The notes under the pieces were generated by a model. The model worked only from the letters and a program-made list of their open reading frames with translations. It had not been told where the DNA came from and ran no database searches. This document shows, one piece after another, positions 32,267-40,019 of a stretch of 64,000 nucleotides of DNA (position 1 is the first letter of the stretch; each line of letters opens with the position of its first letter). The DNA lies in the NCBI GenBank assembly GCA_032027005.1, contig JAVSMW010000007.1, positions 135,800 through 199,799 on the forward strand, written 5' to 3'. A program made the translations under genes and the position numbers. Origin of the DNA: JAVSMW01 sp032027005. GTDB taxonomy: Bacteria; Bacillota; Thermincolia; Thermincolales; UBA2595.

Positions 32267-33331
32267 TTAAACCATTATCAGATTGCTACCGGCGGATTTC
32301 CTCAGACGATTCATTACAGCTGTGCCAATACCTTCATCAGGATACCCTTCAGCAATAATTATATCCACATCACAGTCATCCAGAAATCTGAGACCCTGAA
32401 AAAGATTCCGGGCAACTGATTCTAAATTTGCCCTGCTGCCAACCGGAAAAACGGCTTCAGCCTGATATCCCTGCGCTGATTCTGTAGAGGCCAGGACCCC
32501 GGCAGCCTTATTTTCAGAATGGCAGGAGGCCAGTAACTCATTAACCTTTTTCACAATCTCAGTAATTTCCCTGCCATTAACCAAGACCACCTTGGCCCTG
32601 GGCGCATAATGTCTGTACTTCATGCCAGGAGACCGGGGTGTACCCGGCGAATCGTGGTCATCAGCCGCAGAATCGACTTCGACATGGCCTAAAACTCCTT
32701 CCAGGTCTTCCCTGGACACCCCGCCCGGCCTTAAAATTACCGGCGGTTCTGCGGTCATATCGAGAACAGTGGACTCCAACCCTATCCGACAGCCGCCGCC
32801 GTCAACTACCACATCAACTTTGCCGTCTAGATCCCTCATGACATGTTCTGCGGTTGTCGGGCTGGGCTTCCCCGACGTATTGGCTGACGGTGCCGCCACA
32901 GGTATTCCGGCAATGTTCAGCAGGGCCAAAGCCACCGGATGCTCGGGCATACGTAAAGCAACTGTGCCGAGTCCCCCTGTTACCTCAGCAGGAATATGCG
33001 GCTTTTTAGGCAAAATCATGGTCAGCGGCCCCGGCCAAAAAACTTCGGCCGCCCGCCGGGCCTGTACCGTAAAACCTTCGGCCAGTTCCTCAACCTGCTC
33101 AATCCGGCAAATATGTACGATCAGAGGATTATCAGAAGGCCGGCCCTTGGCCTCAAAAATAGAAGCCACGGCACCGGCATCGAGGGCATTGGCACCCAAC
33201 CCGTAGACAGTTTCCGTCGGAAATACCACCAAACCACCGCTGCGCAGTATCTCCCCTGCCTCAGCCAGGCTTTCCCGGTCTGGCTGGGCGGAATCATCTA
33301 TTTTTACAACCTTGGTTCGCTTAGCCTCCAT
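32267..33331 (-). CDS. ywlC: L-threonylcarbamoyladenylate synthase (Sua5/YwlC)
   Basis: Makes threonylcarbamoyl-AMP for the t6A37 tRNA modification. The 354-residue protein has the YrdC domain (VVFPTETVYGLGANAL, KGRPSDNPLIVH, LRMPEHPVALAL, GIPVAAPSANTSGKPSPT) and a C-terminal Sua5 domain (from about 230, with SPGMKYRHYAP joining them). Full-length two-domain form. Between prmC and ywlE as in B. subtilis. Confidence 0.94.
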   Translation of the reverse strand: MEAKRTKVVKIDDSAQPDRESLAEAGEILRSGGLVVFPTETVYGLGANALDAGAVASIFEAKGRPSDNPLIVHICRIEQVEELAEGFTVQARRAAEVFWPGPLTMILPKKPHIPAEVTGGLGTVALRMPEHPVALALLNIAGIPVAAPSANTSGKPSPTTAEHVMRDLDGKVDVVVDGGGCRIGLESTVLDMTAEPPVILRPGGVSREDLEGVLGHVEVDSAADDHDSPGTPRSPGMKYRHYAPRAKVVLVNGREITEIVKKVNELLASCHSENKAAGVLASTESAQGYQAEAVFPVGSRANLESVARNLFQGLRFLDDCDVDIIIAEGYPDEGIGTAVMNRLRKSAGSNLIMV

Positions 33332-33377
33332 TTTACTTTGCTTGGCCCCCTATGCCGGTAACCCCGGCAGCTAATTA

Positions 33378-34232
33378 TTATGGTTTGGTGGCTTTCACTA
33401 TCCGTTCCAGCCCAGCCAGATCTTTGATTACCGTAATATTAGCATAACCCAGACCTGATAAAAAATCCTTCATCACAGCAGATTGGTCATAGCCGATTTC
33501 CACCAGCAGCACGCCTTTACTTTTCAGCAGCCGGTAGGCACTGGGGCCCAGACTGCGGTAGTACATTAGACCGTCAAATCCTCCATCCAGTGCTGACGAT
33601 GGTTCGAAATCACGCACATCTACAGGTAAACCCGTCATCTCCACAGATGGAATATAGGGCAGATTTGCGGCTACAAGATCAAAGGTGCCGAAAAATTCGG
33701 GATGATCCAACGGACCCAGCAAATCGCCGTGCAAAAAGTTAATCCTGTTACTCACACTGTTATTAGCCGCGTTAAGAGCTGCAATTCGGAGAGCGGCTGA
33801 AGACAGGTCGGTGGCAGTGACCAAACTTTCAGGCAGATAATAAGCAAGCGAAACCGCAATAGCCCCGCTGCCCGTTCCCACATCTACAACACGGAGAGGC
33901 TTTATCTCTAAAGCCTCTTCAACAAGCACCTCAGTCTCCGGCCTCGGTATCAATACATTGCTGTCAACGCAAAAGGTCAGAGACATAAACTCTTTTTCCC
34001 CGGTGATATATGCCACCGGTTCACCGGTTAGCCGTCTTTGTACACAAGAACTGTATCTGGCGTGGTCAGGTCCGGAAATAGTTTTATCTATATTAATATA
34101 CAAATTGGTTCTGGCAGCATCAAGGACAAAAGCCAACAGAACCTCGGCATCCAGGCGGGGCGCTGCCACCCCCCCGCCGCGCAGCCTGATCGTGGCTGCA
34201 GCCAGAGCCTCCCTGACAGTAACGGGATTCAT
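33378..34232 (-). CDS. prmC: Peptide chain release factor N5-glutamine methyltransferase
   Basis: Methylates the Gln of the GGQ loop of release factors. The 284-residue protein has an N-terminal helical domain and a SAM domain with VVDVGTGSGAIAVSLAYYLP. The catalytic tetrapeptide, usually NPPY, reads NLPY (ANLPYIP); the following VRDFEPSSALDGG is standard. The start overlaps the stop of prfA (TAATG), so enzyme and substrate are translationally coupled. Confidence 0.94.
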   Translation of the reverse strand: MNPVTVREALAAATIRLRGGGVAAPRLDAEVLLAFVLDAARTNLYINIDKTISGPDHARYSSCVQRRLTGEPVAYITGEKEFMSLTFCVDSNVLIPRPETEVLVEEALEIKPLRVVDVGTGSGAIAVSLAYYLPESLVTATDLSSAALRIAALNAANNSVSNRINFLHGDLLGPLDHPEFFGTFDLVAANLPYIPSVEMTGLPVDVRDFEPSSALDGGFDGLMYYRSLGPSAYRLLKSKGVLLVEIGYDQSAVMKDFLSGLGYANITVIKDLAGLERIVKATKP

Positions 34233-35299
34233 TAATTCACCTGCTTTAGTTTTTCAGCCTGGTCGGTGGTAATCAGGGCTTCAATTACATCTTCCAGATC
34301 TCCCTCCAAAACCTGGGTTAACTTATGCAGAGTCAGACCAATGCGGTGATCTGTGACACGCCCTTGCGGGAAATTGTATGTTCTGATCCGTTCACTGCGG
34401 TCTCCGGTGCCAACCTGGCTCTTTCTGGCAGTTGCCAACTGGGCATTTTGCTCTTCCTGAGCAATGTCCATCAACCTTGCGCGCAGAACCCGCATGGCTT
34501 TATCCTTATTTTTGTGCTGTGATTTTTCATCCTGGCAGGAAACTACCAGGCCGCTGGGAATATGGGTGATTCGTACCGCCGATTGGGTAGTGTTCACTGA
34601 CTGCCCGCCAGGACCGCTGGAACAGAAAACATCTATCCGCAGGTCATTGGGGTCAATCGCTATATCAACTTCTTCCGCCTCAGGCAGTACTGCCACTGTA
34701 ACAGTAGAAGTATGAATCCGGCCTGACGACTCTGTCGCCGGCACCCGCTGTACCCTGTGAACACCGCTCTCGAACTTAAGTCTGCTGTACGCCCCCTGGC
34801 CTTCAATAACAAAAGAAATCTCTTTAATGCCCCCAATATCAGTAGCATTGGTACTTAGTACCTCTGTCCGCCAACCCTTGGTCTCAGCATACCGGCTGTA
34901 CATGCGAAACAATTCGCTGGCAAAAAGGGCCGCTTCTTCCCCACCTGCACCGCCGCGAATTTCCATAATTACGTTCTTCTCATCATTGGGGTCTTTTGGC
35001 AGCAGCAGGATAGTGAGTTTTTGCTCCAATTCTTCCTGTCGGCCCTTCAACTCCTCCCATTCCAGCTGAACCATCTCGCGGAACTCTTCCTCAAGCTTGT
35101 CTTCCAGCATTTCTTTGGCATCTTTGATTCCCTGCAGAGCCTGCTTATATTCCCTAAATGTATTTACCACATCAGTGAGGGACGCATGGGCTTTGGCGTG
35201 CTTCTGCCACTCGCTTTGGTCACTGATGACAGCTGGATCGCTTAAGAGTTTAGCCAGTTCCTCATACCTATCTTCAAGGGCTTGCAATTTATTTATCAT
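34232..35299 (-). CDS. prfA: Peptide chain release factor 1
   Basis: Terminates translation at UAA and UAG. The 355-residue protein carries the stop-codon tripeptide PAT (HRVQRVPATESSGRIHTS), diagnostic of RF1, and the GGQ catalytic loop (SGPGGQSVNTTQSAVR), plus an N-terminal coiled-coil domain. Located upstream of prmC and downstream of rpmE and a DUF1385 gene. Confidence 0.97.
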   Translation of the reverse strand: MINKLQALEDRYEELAKLLSDPAVISDQSEWQKHAKAHASLTDVVNTFREYKQALQGIKDAKEMLEDKLEEEFREMVQLEWEELKGRQEELEQKLTILLLPKDPNDEKNVIMEIRGGAGGEEAALFASELFRMYSRYAETKGWRTEVLSTNATDIGGIKEISFVIEGQGAYSRLKFESGVHRVQRVPATESSGRIHTSTVTVAVLPEAEEVDIAIDPNDLRIDVFCSSGPGGQSVNTTQSAVRITHIPSGLVVSCQDEKSQHKNKDKAMRVLRARLMDIAQEEQNAQLATARKSQVGTGDRSERIRTYNFPQGRVTDHRIGLTLHKLTQVLEGDLEDVIEALITTDQAEKLKQVN

Positions 35300-35340
35300 C
35301 TTTCACACTCCCGGAGTTTATGTTCAGTATTATCTTAAGC

Positions 35341-36240
35341 TCATGTCTGGTTGTTTACCTGATTTTTCCCATTATTCGCCGGCAGAACGGCGCGAAGTGC
35401 CTGAAGGGCCACTTCTATCTGGCTGTCGCTGGCTTCCCTGGTCGTCAGCCTTTGCAGCCACATCCCAGGCGCAATTATAATTTTCATGAGCCAAGTATGG
35501 CAATATTTGCCTGACAGTTTCAGCACTTCGTATGAAAGCCCTGCGACAACAGGCAGTAAGACAATACGTGAAACAATTCTGACAAGCAGGCTTGGTTTGC
35601 CTAACAAGCCAAAAATCAAAATCATTATAACCATTACAATCAGCAGGAAACTGGTCCCACATCTGGGATGCAGCTGAGAATACCTGCGGGCGTTCTCTAC
35701 CGTCAGTTCTTCTCCGGCCTCAAAGGCATTGATGGCCTTATGTTCCGCTCCATGATACTGGAAAACCCTTTGGATTTCCTTGATTCTTGAAATACCTACT
35801 ATGTATAGGAGAAAAATAACTATCCGCAAAATACCTTCCCCAATGTTTACAAAAAGCGTGCTAAATCCGTAGAGAAGCCGGGCTATTGCAGTAGGGGCCA
35901 CTACAAATAAAAGTATACCCAAAAACATCGCAAGTCCAACCGAGAGGGCCACTTCCCGGCTGCTTAACTCCTGGCCCTCCCCTTCGGCAGCCTGAGAGGC
36001 GGAAAAGACCAGGGCCTGGACACCAAGGATCAGGGATTCAAAAAGCATCACGGTCCCTCTAAGAAGCGGCCATTTCAGGAAAGGCAGCTTTTGGGTGACA
36101 GATGTGACCAGTCGTTCTTCGATTAATATTTTGTTATCCGGCTTTCTCACAGCAATTGCTACTTTTTGGCGTCCGCGCATCATGACGCCTTCAATAACAG
36201 CCTGCCCGCCGTATTGATACTGATTACTCAAAATAGGCAC
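35341..36240 (-). CDS. DUF1385 family membrane protein (YqhQ-like)
   Basis: A 299-residue protein beginning QYGGQAVIEGVMMRGRQKVA, the DUF1385 signature, with about four membrane helices (around 100-135, 135-160, 200-245) and the conserved FQYHGAEHKAINAFEAGE and HPRCGTSFLLIV motifs. Conserved His and Glu suggest metal binding, but function is unknown. The start is uncertain: GTG 36240 is almost on top of GAGG, and TTG 36231 has better spacing. Confidence 0.88.
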   Translation of the reverse strand: MPILSNQYQYGGQAVIEGVMMRGRQKVAIAVRKPDNKILIEERLVTSVTQKLPFLKWPLLRGTVMLFESLILGVQALVFSASQAAEGEGQELSSREVALSVGLAMFLGILLFVVAPTAIARLLYGFSTLFVNIGEGILRIVIFLLYIVGISRIKEIQRVFQYHGAEHKAINAFEAGEELTVENARRYSQLHPRCGTSFLLIVMVIMILIFGLLGKPSLLVRIVSRIVLLPVVAGLSYEVLKLSGKYCHTWLMKIIIAPGMWLQRLTTREASDSQIEVALQALRAVLPANNGKNQVNNQT

Positions 36241-36262
36241 ACCTCATTTGAGCTATTAAAAG

Positions 36263-36282
36263 AGCAGAGCCATGGCTCTGCT
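36263..36282 (-). terminator. Terminator after rpmE
   Basis: Perfect stem AGCAGAGC / GCTCTGCT with a CATG loop, followed by CTTTTAA on the minus strand. The tail is short, so read-through into the DUF1385-prfA genes is possible. Confidence 0.65.
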
Positions 36283-36286
36283 ATAA

Positions 36287-36484
36287 TTACATTCCGTATT
36301 TTTTCTTAAATTTATCCACACGGCCACTTGTATCAACAAATTTTTGTTTGCCTGTAAAGAACGGGTGGCACTTTGAGCAAATCTCCACCTTAAGTTCCTG
36401 CTTTGTTGACCCTGATTCAAAAGTTTCTCCACAAGCACAGGTAACTTTCGCAACACCGTACTTTGGATGAATATTATTTTTCAT
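36287..36484 (-). CDS. rpmE: 50S ribosomal protein L31
   Basis: A 65-residue L31 of the zinc-binding type: MKNNIHPKYGVAKVTCACG and VEICSKCHPFFTGKQKFVD supply four cysteines. It lies between prfA and rho, its usual Firmicute neighbourhood. Zinc-type L31 is usually replaced by a Cys-free paralogue under zinc limitation; no paralogue is in the window. Confidence 0.97.
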   Translation of the reverse strand: MKNNIHPKYGVAKVTCACGETFESGSTKQELKVEICSKCHPFFTGKQKFVDTSGRVDKFKKKYGM

Positions 36485-36561
36485 GGCCCTTCACCTCTTT
36501 TCTGGCAATATCCCCAAATGTCAACTTTTATCATTATAACATACCAATAATCTGGATGCAA

Positions 36562-37812
36562 CTATTTGATTACCGGTTTAGAATAATTTCCGACTATTAA
36601 TCCAGGTCTTTCAGTTTGCAGGATCTCTATAAATCTGCTGATGCCCAGCACCTCACCGCCGTCCAGGGGAATTTTGTCGGCGAAGTAATCAGGGTCAATG
36701 TTGAGGTTACGAATCTGCACCATATTAATATCATATTTCTCAATGAAATCCAGCATTGCCTCAATTTCTTCGATTGTGTCAGTCAGTCCCGGGTATGTCA
36801 GAAGATTAAGGGAGACGAAAATCCCCTGATCTCTGGCCGCCTTCACCGAAGCCTGCACATTCTCCCAAGTATAATCACGAGGTGCGTAGTAAGCCTGGTA
36901 AGTAGCGGCCCTGGCACTAATTGTACTGACCCTAAATGAATCAATGCCTGCCTGGCAGAGAGCTTTAATCCCCTCAGTAAAACCGGCATTGGTATTCATG
37001 TTAATGGTCCCGCCGGTGGTTTGCCTTCGGATCTCAAGTATAGCTTCTGCCACCCTCGGAGCTGCCAGTGAAGGCTCGCCTTCACATCCCTGCCCAAAGC
37101 TGACAATTCCATCTTCGGCGCTGACCAAATGGGGGACTGCCACCTCCGTTATCTCTTTCACTGTAGGTGTAAAATCAATCCTGCTCTGGGGTGAAGGACA
37201 GCATTCGGCAGGCTGCTGAGAAATACAGCCCAGACAACGCGCATTACAAACCGGGGAGACGGGAATTCCACCTTCCCAGCGCTGATAAAAAATGTTCTGC
37301 GCCGTAAAACAGTGATACTGCAAGGCACATTTACTCAACTGGTCAATGATCCTGTTATCTTTGTAATGGGCAGCCTTTTCTAAGACTAAAGATGCCAGTT
37401 CCGAAGTGGAATAATGAGCGGGGTTCCATTTGTTGGTTTCATCGGTCTGGACGGCGGCAACATAAATTCCCCCGTTTCTCCAACCTACAGCGGCATACCC
37501 AAAAAGGGGCAATGGCACTTTCTCCTGCCGCCTGTAAGCGGGTATAAGAGTCCGGCTAAACCCCTGGGGAAGCAGCGCACCAACCGCATAGACCGGCTTC
37601 CCCCGCTCACCGGAATGAACAGCAAAGCTGCCTTTGCTGTCAACACCTATGGGGGAACCCCCAGGCACCATAACCAACGAAGCACCTTCTGGAAGAGGAA
37701 TTACATCTGTCTCATCTATTTCCGTAAAAAAATTACCGGTCCGGCCGCTTGCCAGGAACTCAGGATGTTCAAACATTCTGCCTTTTTCATCTGCATAAAG
37801 TAATTGAAACAT
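36562..37812 (-). CDS. Radical SAM protein of unknown function
   Basis: A 416-residue protein with a radical SAM cluster motif late in the sequence, CNARCLGC (Cys189, 193, 196), followed by FGQGCEGEPSLAAPRV and a partial barrel (GTINMNTNAG, ISARAATYQAYYAPRDYTWE, FVSLNLLTYPGLTDT). The ~160-residue N-terminal domain (rich in Gly and Pro, with FGYAAVGWRNGGIYVAAVQ) is not recognised. Extra cysteines at 162, 168 and in PAECCPSP could ligate a second cluster. AAGGAGA precedes ATG 37812. It sits alone between rpmE and rho; substrate unknown. Confidence 0.85.
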   Translation of the reverse strand: MFQLLYADEKGRMFEHPEFLASGRTGNFFTEIDETDVIPLPEGASLVMVPGGSPIGVDSKGSFAVHSGERGKPVYAVGALLPQGFSRTLIPAYRRQEKVPLPLFGYAAVGWRNGGIYVAAVQTDETNKWNPAHYSTSELASLVLEKAAHYKDNRIIDQLSKCALQYHCFTAQNIFYQRWEGGIPVSPVCNARCLGCISQQPAECCPSPQSRIDFTPTVKEITEVAVPHLVSAEDGIVSFGQGCEGEPSLAAPRVAEAILEIRRQTTGGTINMNTNAGFTEGIKALCQAGIDSFRVSTISARAATYQAYYAPRDYTWENVQASVKAARDQGIFVSLNLLTYPGLTDTIEEIEAMLDFIEKYDINMVQIRNLNIDPDYFADKIPLDGGEVLGISRFIEILQTERPGLIVGNYSKPVIK

Positions 37813-37857
37813 AGATTCTCCTTAAAGAAGTGGCAGTTAGCCAGTGATTAGTACTGT

Positions 37858-38034
37858 TCACTCAATTATATAATTTTTCTTTAAAGATGTGAAGTATTCC
37901 TTAAGCTTGCTATCAGTCAGCTTACCCTTCTTTTGATATTCTAACATTCTGGTAACAAATTCCTTATAGATTGATAATAAATAAGCAAATTTTATTGAGG
38001 TGCCACCCAATTTTAGGTATAATAAGTTCAACAT
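37858..38034 (-). CDS. Possible small protein or gene remnant
   Basis: An open frame of 58 codons from ATG 38034 (MLNLLYLKLGGTSIKFAYLL, then a Lys-rich tail ending NYIIE); it can be extended to 38076. No ribosome site is visible, it overlaps a plus-strand promoter and one arm of an inverted repeat, and I do not recognise it. It may be a decayed gene or chance. Confidence 0.2.
   Translation of the reverse strand: MLNLLYLKLGGTSIKFAYLLSIYKEFVTRMLEYQKKGKLTDSKLKEYFTSLKKNYIIE
37995..38023 (+). promoter_or_regulatory. SigA-type promoter facing the coiled-coil gene
   Basis: Plus-strand -35 TTGAGG (37995-38000), 17-base spacer, perfect -10 TATAAT (38018-38023). The start site would be near 38030, at the edge of an inverted-repeat arm, giving a leader of about 230 bases. 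Confidence 0.6.
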
Positions 38035-38228
38035 GGATTCGGAATGTGGATAACTCAAAGCCTGTGGACAACTCATTATTCCCCAAAAGTGGTTAATTAC
38101 CCCTGCTAAAAATCCCCGTAATTTGTTANTTTTGCCAAAAATTTTACCATTTTCGATTACCCGCTAATGTTTGATAACACTGAACATAAAGCAATTCGAT
38201 GATGGTTACTTACCGAATCCATGTTCAA
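38027..38228. repeat. Inverted repeat enclosing two DnaA-box-like sites
   Basis: Arms of 16 bases, TTCAACATGGATTCGG (38027-38042) and CCGAATCCATGTTCAA (38213-38228), complementary except for one position. Between them lie TGTGGATAA (38045-38053, the exact complement of the DnaA box TTATCCACA) and TGTGGACAA (38063-38071, one mismatch). The base at 38129 is given as n. Confidence 0.7.
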
Positions 38229-38257
38229 AGATTGTGTTTGGCTGGGAGGAAAACCAT

Positions 38258-38674
38258 ATGAAGGAGATACTAAAAAATATACTTTTTCAGGTCAATAGCT
38301 TAGATGGTAAGATCAATAAACTAGATGATAATTTCATTAAATTAGACGATAAGTTCAATAAATTAGATGATAAGTTTACGAAACTAGATAATAAGGTTAA
38401 TAAATTAGATCGAAAAGTTAGTAATTTAGACAAAAAAGTAAGCCAGGTAGATAGTAAAGTAACTAAATTAGATCATAGAGTTGGTAATTTAGAAATCACC
38501 GTTCATGGAATGAAGGAAGAACATGGCTCGATTTTAAGGGCTATTATCGACGGTAAAGAGATTCAGCGCAAGGATATTGATACAGTTACTCACCGAACAA
38601 CTAAAATTGAAGAAACAATAAAAGAAGCAGCCAAGCAAATTCTTGACGATCTGAAAGAGGTCAGTAATCAGTAG
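38258..38674 (+). CDS. Heptad-repeat coiled-coil protein
   Basis: A 138-residue cytosolic protein starting MKEILKNILFQVNSLDGK at ATG 38258, with GGGAGG 8 bases upstream; an ATG at 38171 is in frame but lacks this. Residues about 18-80 are nine or so 7-residue repeats of the type KLDDKFN / KLDNKVN / NLDKKVS, visible in DNA as degenerate 21-base repeats; they form a coiled coil. Similar small proteins occur in Clostridia without known function. It has its own promoter and terminator, and is on the opposite strand to its neighbours. Confidence 0.88.
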   Translation: MKEILKNILFQVNSLDGKINKLDDNFIKLDDKFNKLDDKFTKLDNKVNKLDRKVSNLDKKVSQVDSKVTKLDHRVGNLEITVHGMKEEHGSILRAIIDGKEIQRKDIDTVTHRTTKIEETIKEAAKQILDDLKEVSNQ

Positions 38675-38693
38675 TAATATAATATGATCATGC

Positions 38694-38722
38694 ACCCCAA
38701 TACTTAGTTTTGGGGTTTTTTT
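38694..38722 (+). terminator. Terminator of the coiled-coil gene
   Basis: Stem ACCCCAA / TTGGGGT (with TACTTAGTT between) followed by seven T residues on the plus strand. Confidence 0.9.
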
Positions 38723-38757
38723 ATTTCGTAATTACCAAGAGCCCTGATAAAATGACA

Positions 38758-38778
38758 GGGCAGATTAATAATCTGCCC
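38758..38778 (-). terminator. Hairpin at the end of the M23 peptidase gene
   Basis: Stem GGGCAGAT / ATCTGCCC touching the stop codon; the following minus-strand sequence TGTCATTTTATC has only a short T stretch, so termination may be weak. Confidence 0.5.
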
Positions 38779-39650
38779 TATATGCGTACATCATCTGTTG
38801 GCAAGTATTTTTCGGGATTTAACGGAACGCCTCTGTAAAGTATTTCCAGATGCAGGTGGGGACCTGTGGATCTACCTGTATTACCGACTCTGGCGATAGT
38901 CTGCCCTTGCTCCACATATTCTCCGGGAGTTACTTCAAGAGACGAGGCGTGAGCATATAAACTACGAAAACCATGGCCGTGATTTATAATTATTGTGTTC
39001 CCATAAGTTCCACGCGGCCCGGCAAATACTACAATTCCAGATTCCAGAGCCCTGATAGGTTTACTCTCTTCGGTTGCAATATCAATGCCTTCATGCCGAC
39101 GGCCCCACCTTTGGCCATATTCCGAAGATACCAACCCAGTGACCGGCCACACTGTTATATTTGGCACCCCATGGTAATCATCAACTCTTTCCGTCCCAGC
39201 AACTTCATCTCCGCGGAAAATTCTGTCACCTGCTGGTACCAGCAGGTCTTTATCTACATGCAGAACATCTTCGGCGGATAGTTTATTTGCCGATTCCAGC
39301 ACCTCCACTGCTATCCCGAACTTTCGGGCAATTTCCCACAAGGTGTCTCCCTGCTTGACAGTGTAATATCTCATTCCTGCAGCCGGAATCCTTAACCACT
39401 TGCCCTCTGCAAGAATGCTGTCTGTGCTTAAGTTATTGGCTGCTGTTAAATCACTAATTCTTACTCCAAATCTTTCAGCCAGGATTGACAAACAATCCCC
39501 TCTTTTAATCTCATAATAGACTGTCCGGTTCCCAGACTCCCGGTCCCCGGTTTTAAGGCTCTCGGCATAAACAGAGACCGGGTTTAAAACTACCAATACA
39601 AGGATAGCGGCAGCCACCCCAACAGTGCCAACTTTCTTTAAAAGTTTCAT
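38778..39650 (-). CDS. Secreted LysM-M23 peptidoglycan endopeptidase
   Basis: A 290-residue exported protein: signal peptide (1-29), two LysM domains (about 44-88, YYEIKRGDCLSILAERFGV; 95-140, YYTVKQGDTLWEIARKFGI) that bind peptidoglycan, and a C-terminal LytM/M23 domain with HEGIDIA (His and Asp) and GPHLHLEI (His-x-His) zinc ligands, so it looks active. It probably cleaves cross-bridges during growth or sporulation. Flanked by terminators; monocistronic. Confidence 0.93.
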   Translation of the reverse strand: MKLLKKVGTVGVAAAILVLVVLNPVSVYAESLKTGDRESGNRTVYYEIKRGDCLSILAERFGVRISDLTAANNLSTDSILAEGKWLRIPAAGMRYYTVKQGDTLWEIARKFGIAVEVLESANKLSAEDVLHVDKDLLVPAGDRIFRGDEVAGTERVDDYHGVPNITVWPVTGLVSSEYGQRWGRRHEGIDIATEESKPIRALESGIVVFAGPRGTYGNTIIINHGHGFRSLYAHASSLEVTPGEYVEQGQTIARVGNTGRSTGPHLHLEILYRGVPLNPEKYLPTDDVRI

Positions 39651-39734
39651 TTATCCACCTCTCCAAAAAACAAATTCTTCTATATCATTTCCCGGAAGAG
39701 ATGGTTTTATACACACATTTTTCAACAAAAACAT

Positions 39735-39760
39735 ACCACATAGGGCACTGAGGCACAGAG
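39735..39760. repeat. CACAGAG-family dispersed repeat
   Basis: ACCACATAGGGCACTGAGG followed by CACAGAG, closely resembling the ends of the element at 51781-52061. Non-coding. Confidence 0.65.
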
Positions 39761-39809
39761 AAATAGTGGAAAACGATTAAATGACTATTATACCTCTGTT
39801 TAATAATTA

Positions 39810-39968
39810 GCCGCGGATGGACGCGGATAGACGCGGATGAACACGGATTATAAGTGAACTAATCCAATATAAATCCAATTAGGGCTTTTTCATCAAAAAC
39901 TAAAACTGACTTAATTGCGAATTTATTTATTTGTATTTATTAATCAACAATGATATCCGCGTTTATCT
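39810..39968. repeat. CGCGGAT-family repeat with inverted distal copy
   Basis: The left part (39810-39852) is a head-to-tail run of GCGGAT-containing units (GCCGCGGATGGACGCGGAT, then two more); an inverted partial copy, ATATCCGCGTTTATCT, is at 39953-39968. The enclosed ~100 bases are A+T-rich and hold no gene. With the CACAGAG copy, this explains most of the 370-base gap between the M23 peptidase gene and rho. Confidence 0.7.
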
Positions 39969-39973
39969 AAAGT

Positions 39974-40019
39974 AAAAGAACCAACAGCGTGCCTTGTTCG
40001 GCAAGCAGTTGGTTCTTTT
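39974..40019 (-). terminator. Bidirectional terminator after rho
   Basis: Twelve-base stem AAAAGAACCAAC / GTTGGTTCTTTT with a partly paired interior, touching the rho stop codon and T-rich on both exits. Confidence 0.9.

Noticed and set aside
32622..33206. 194-codon plus-strand frame opposite ywlC
   Set aside because: Antisense shadow of a clear Sua5 protein, Pro/Ser/Thr-rich composition and no ribosome site.
38045..38071. Chromosomal replication origin
   Set aside because: Only two DnaA-like boxes, no dnaA/dnaN or AT-rich unwinding region nearby; genes on both sides stay on the same strand.
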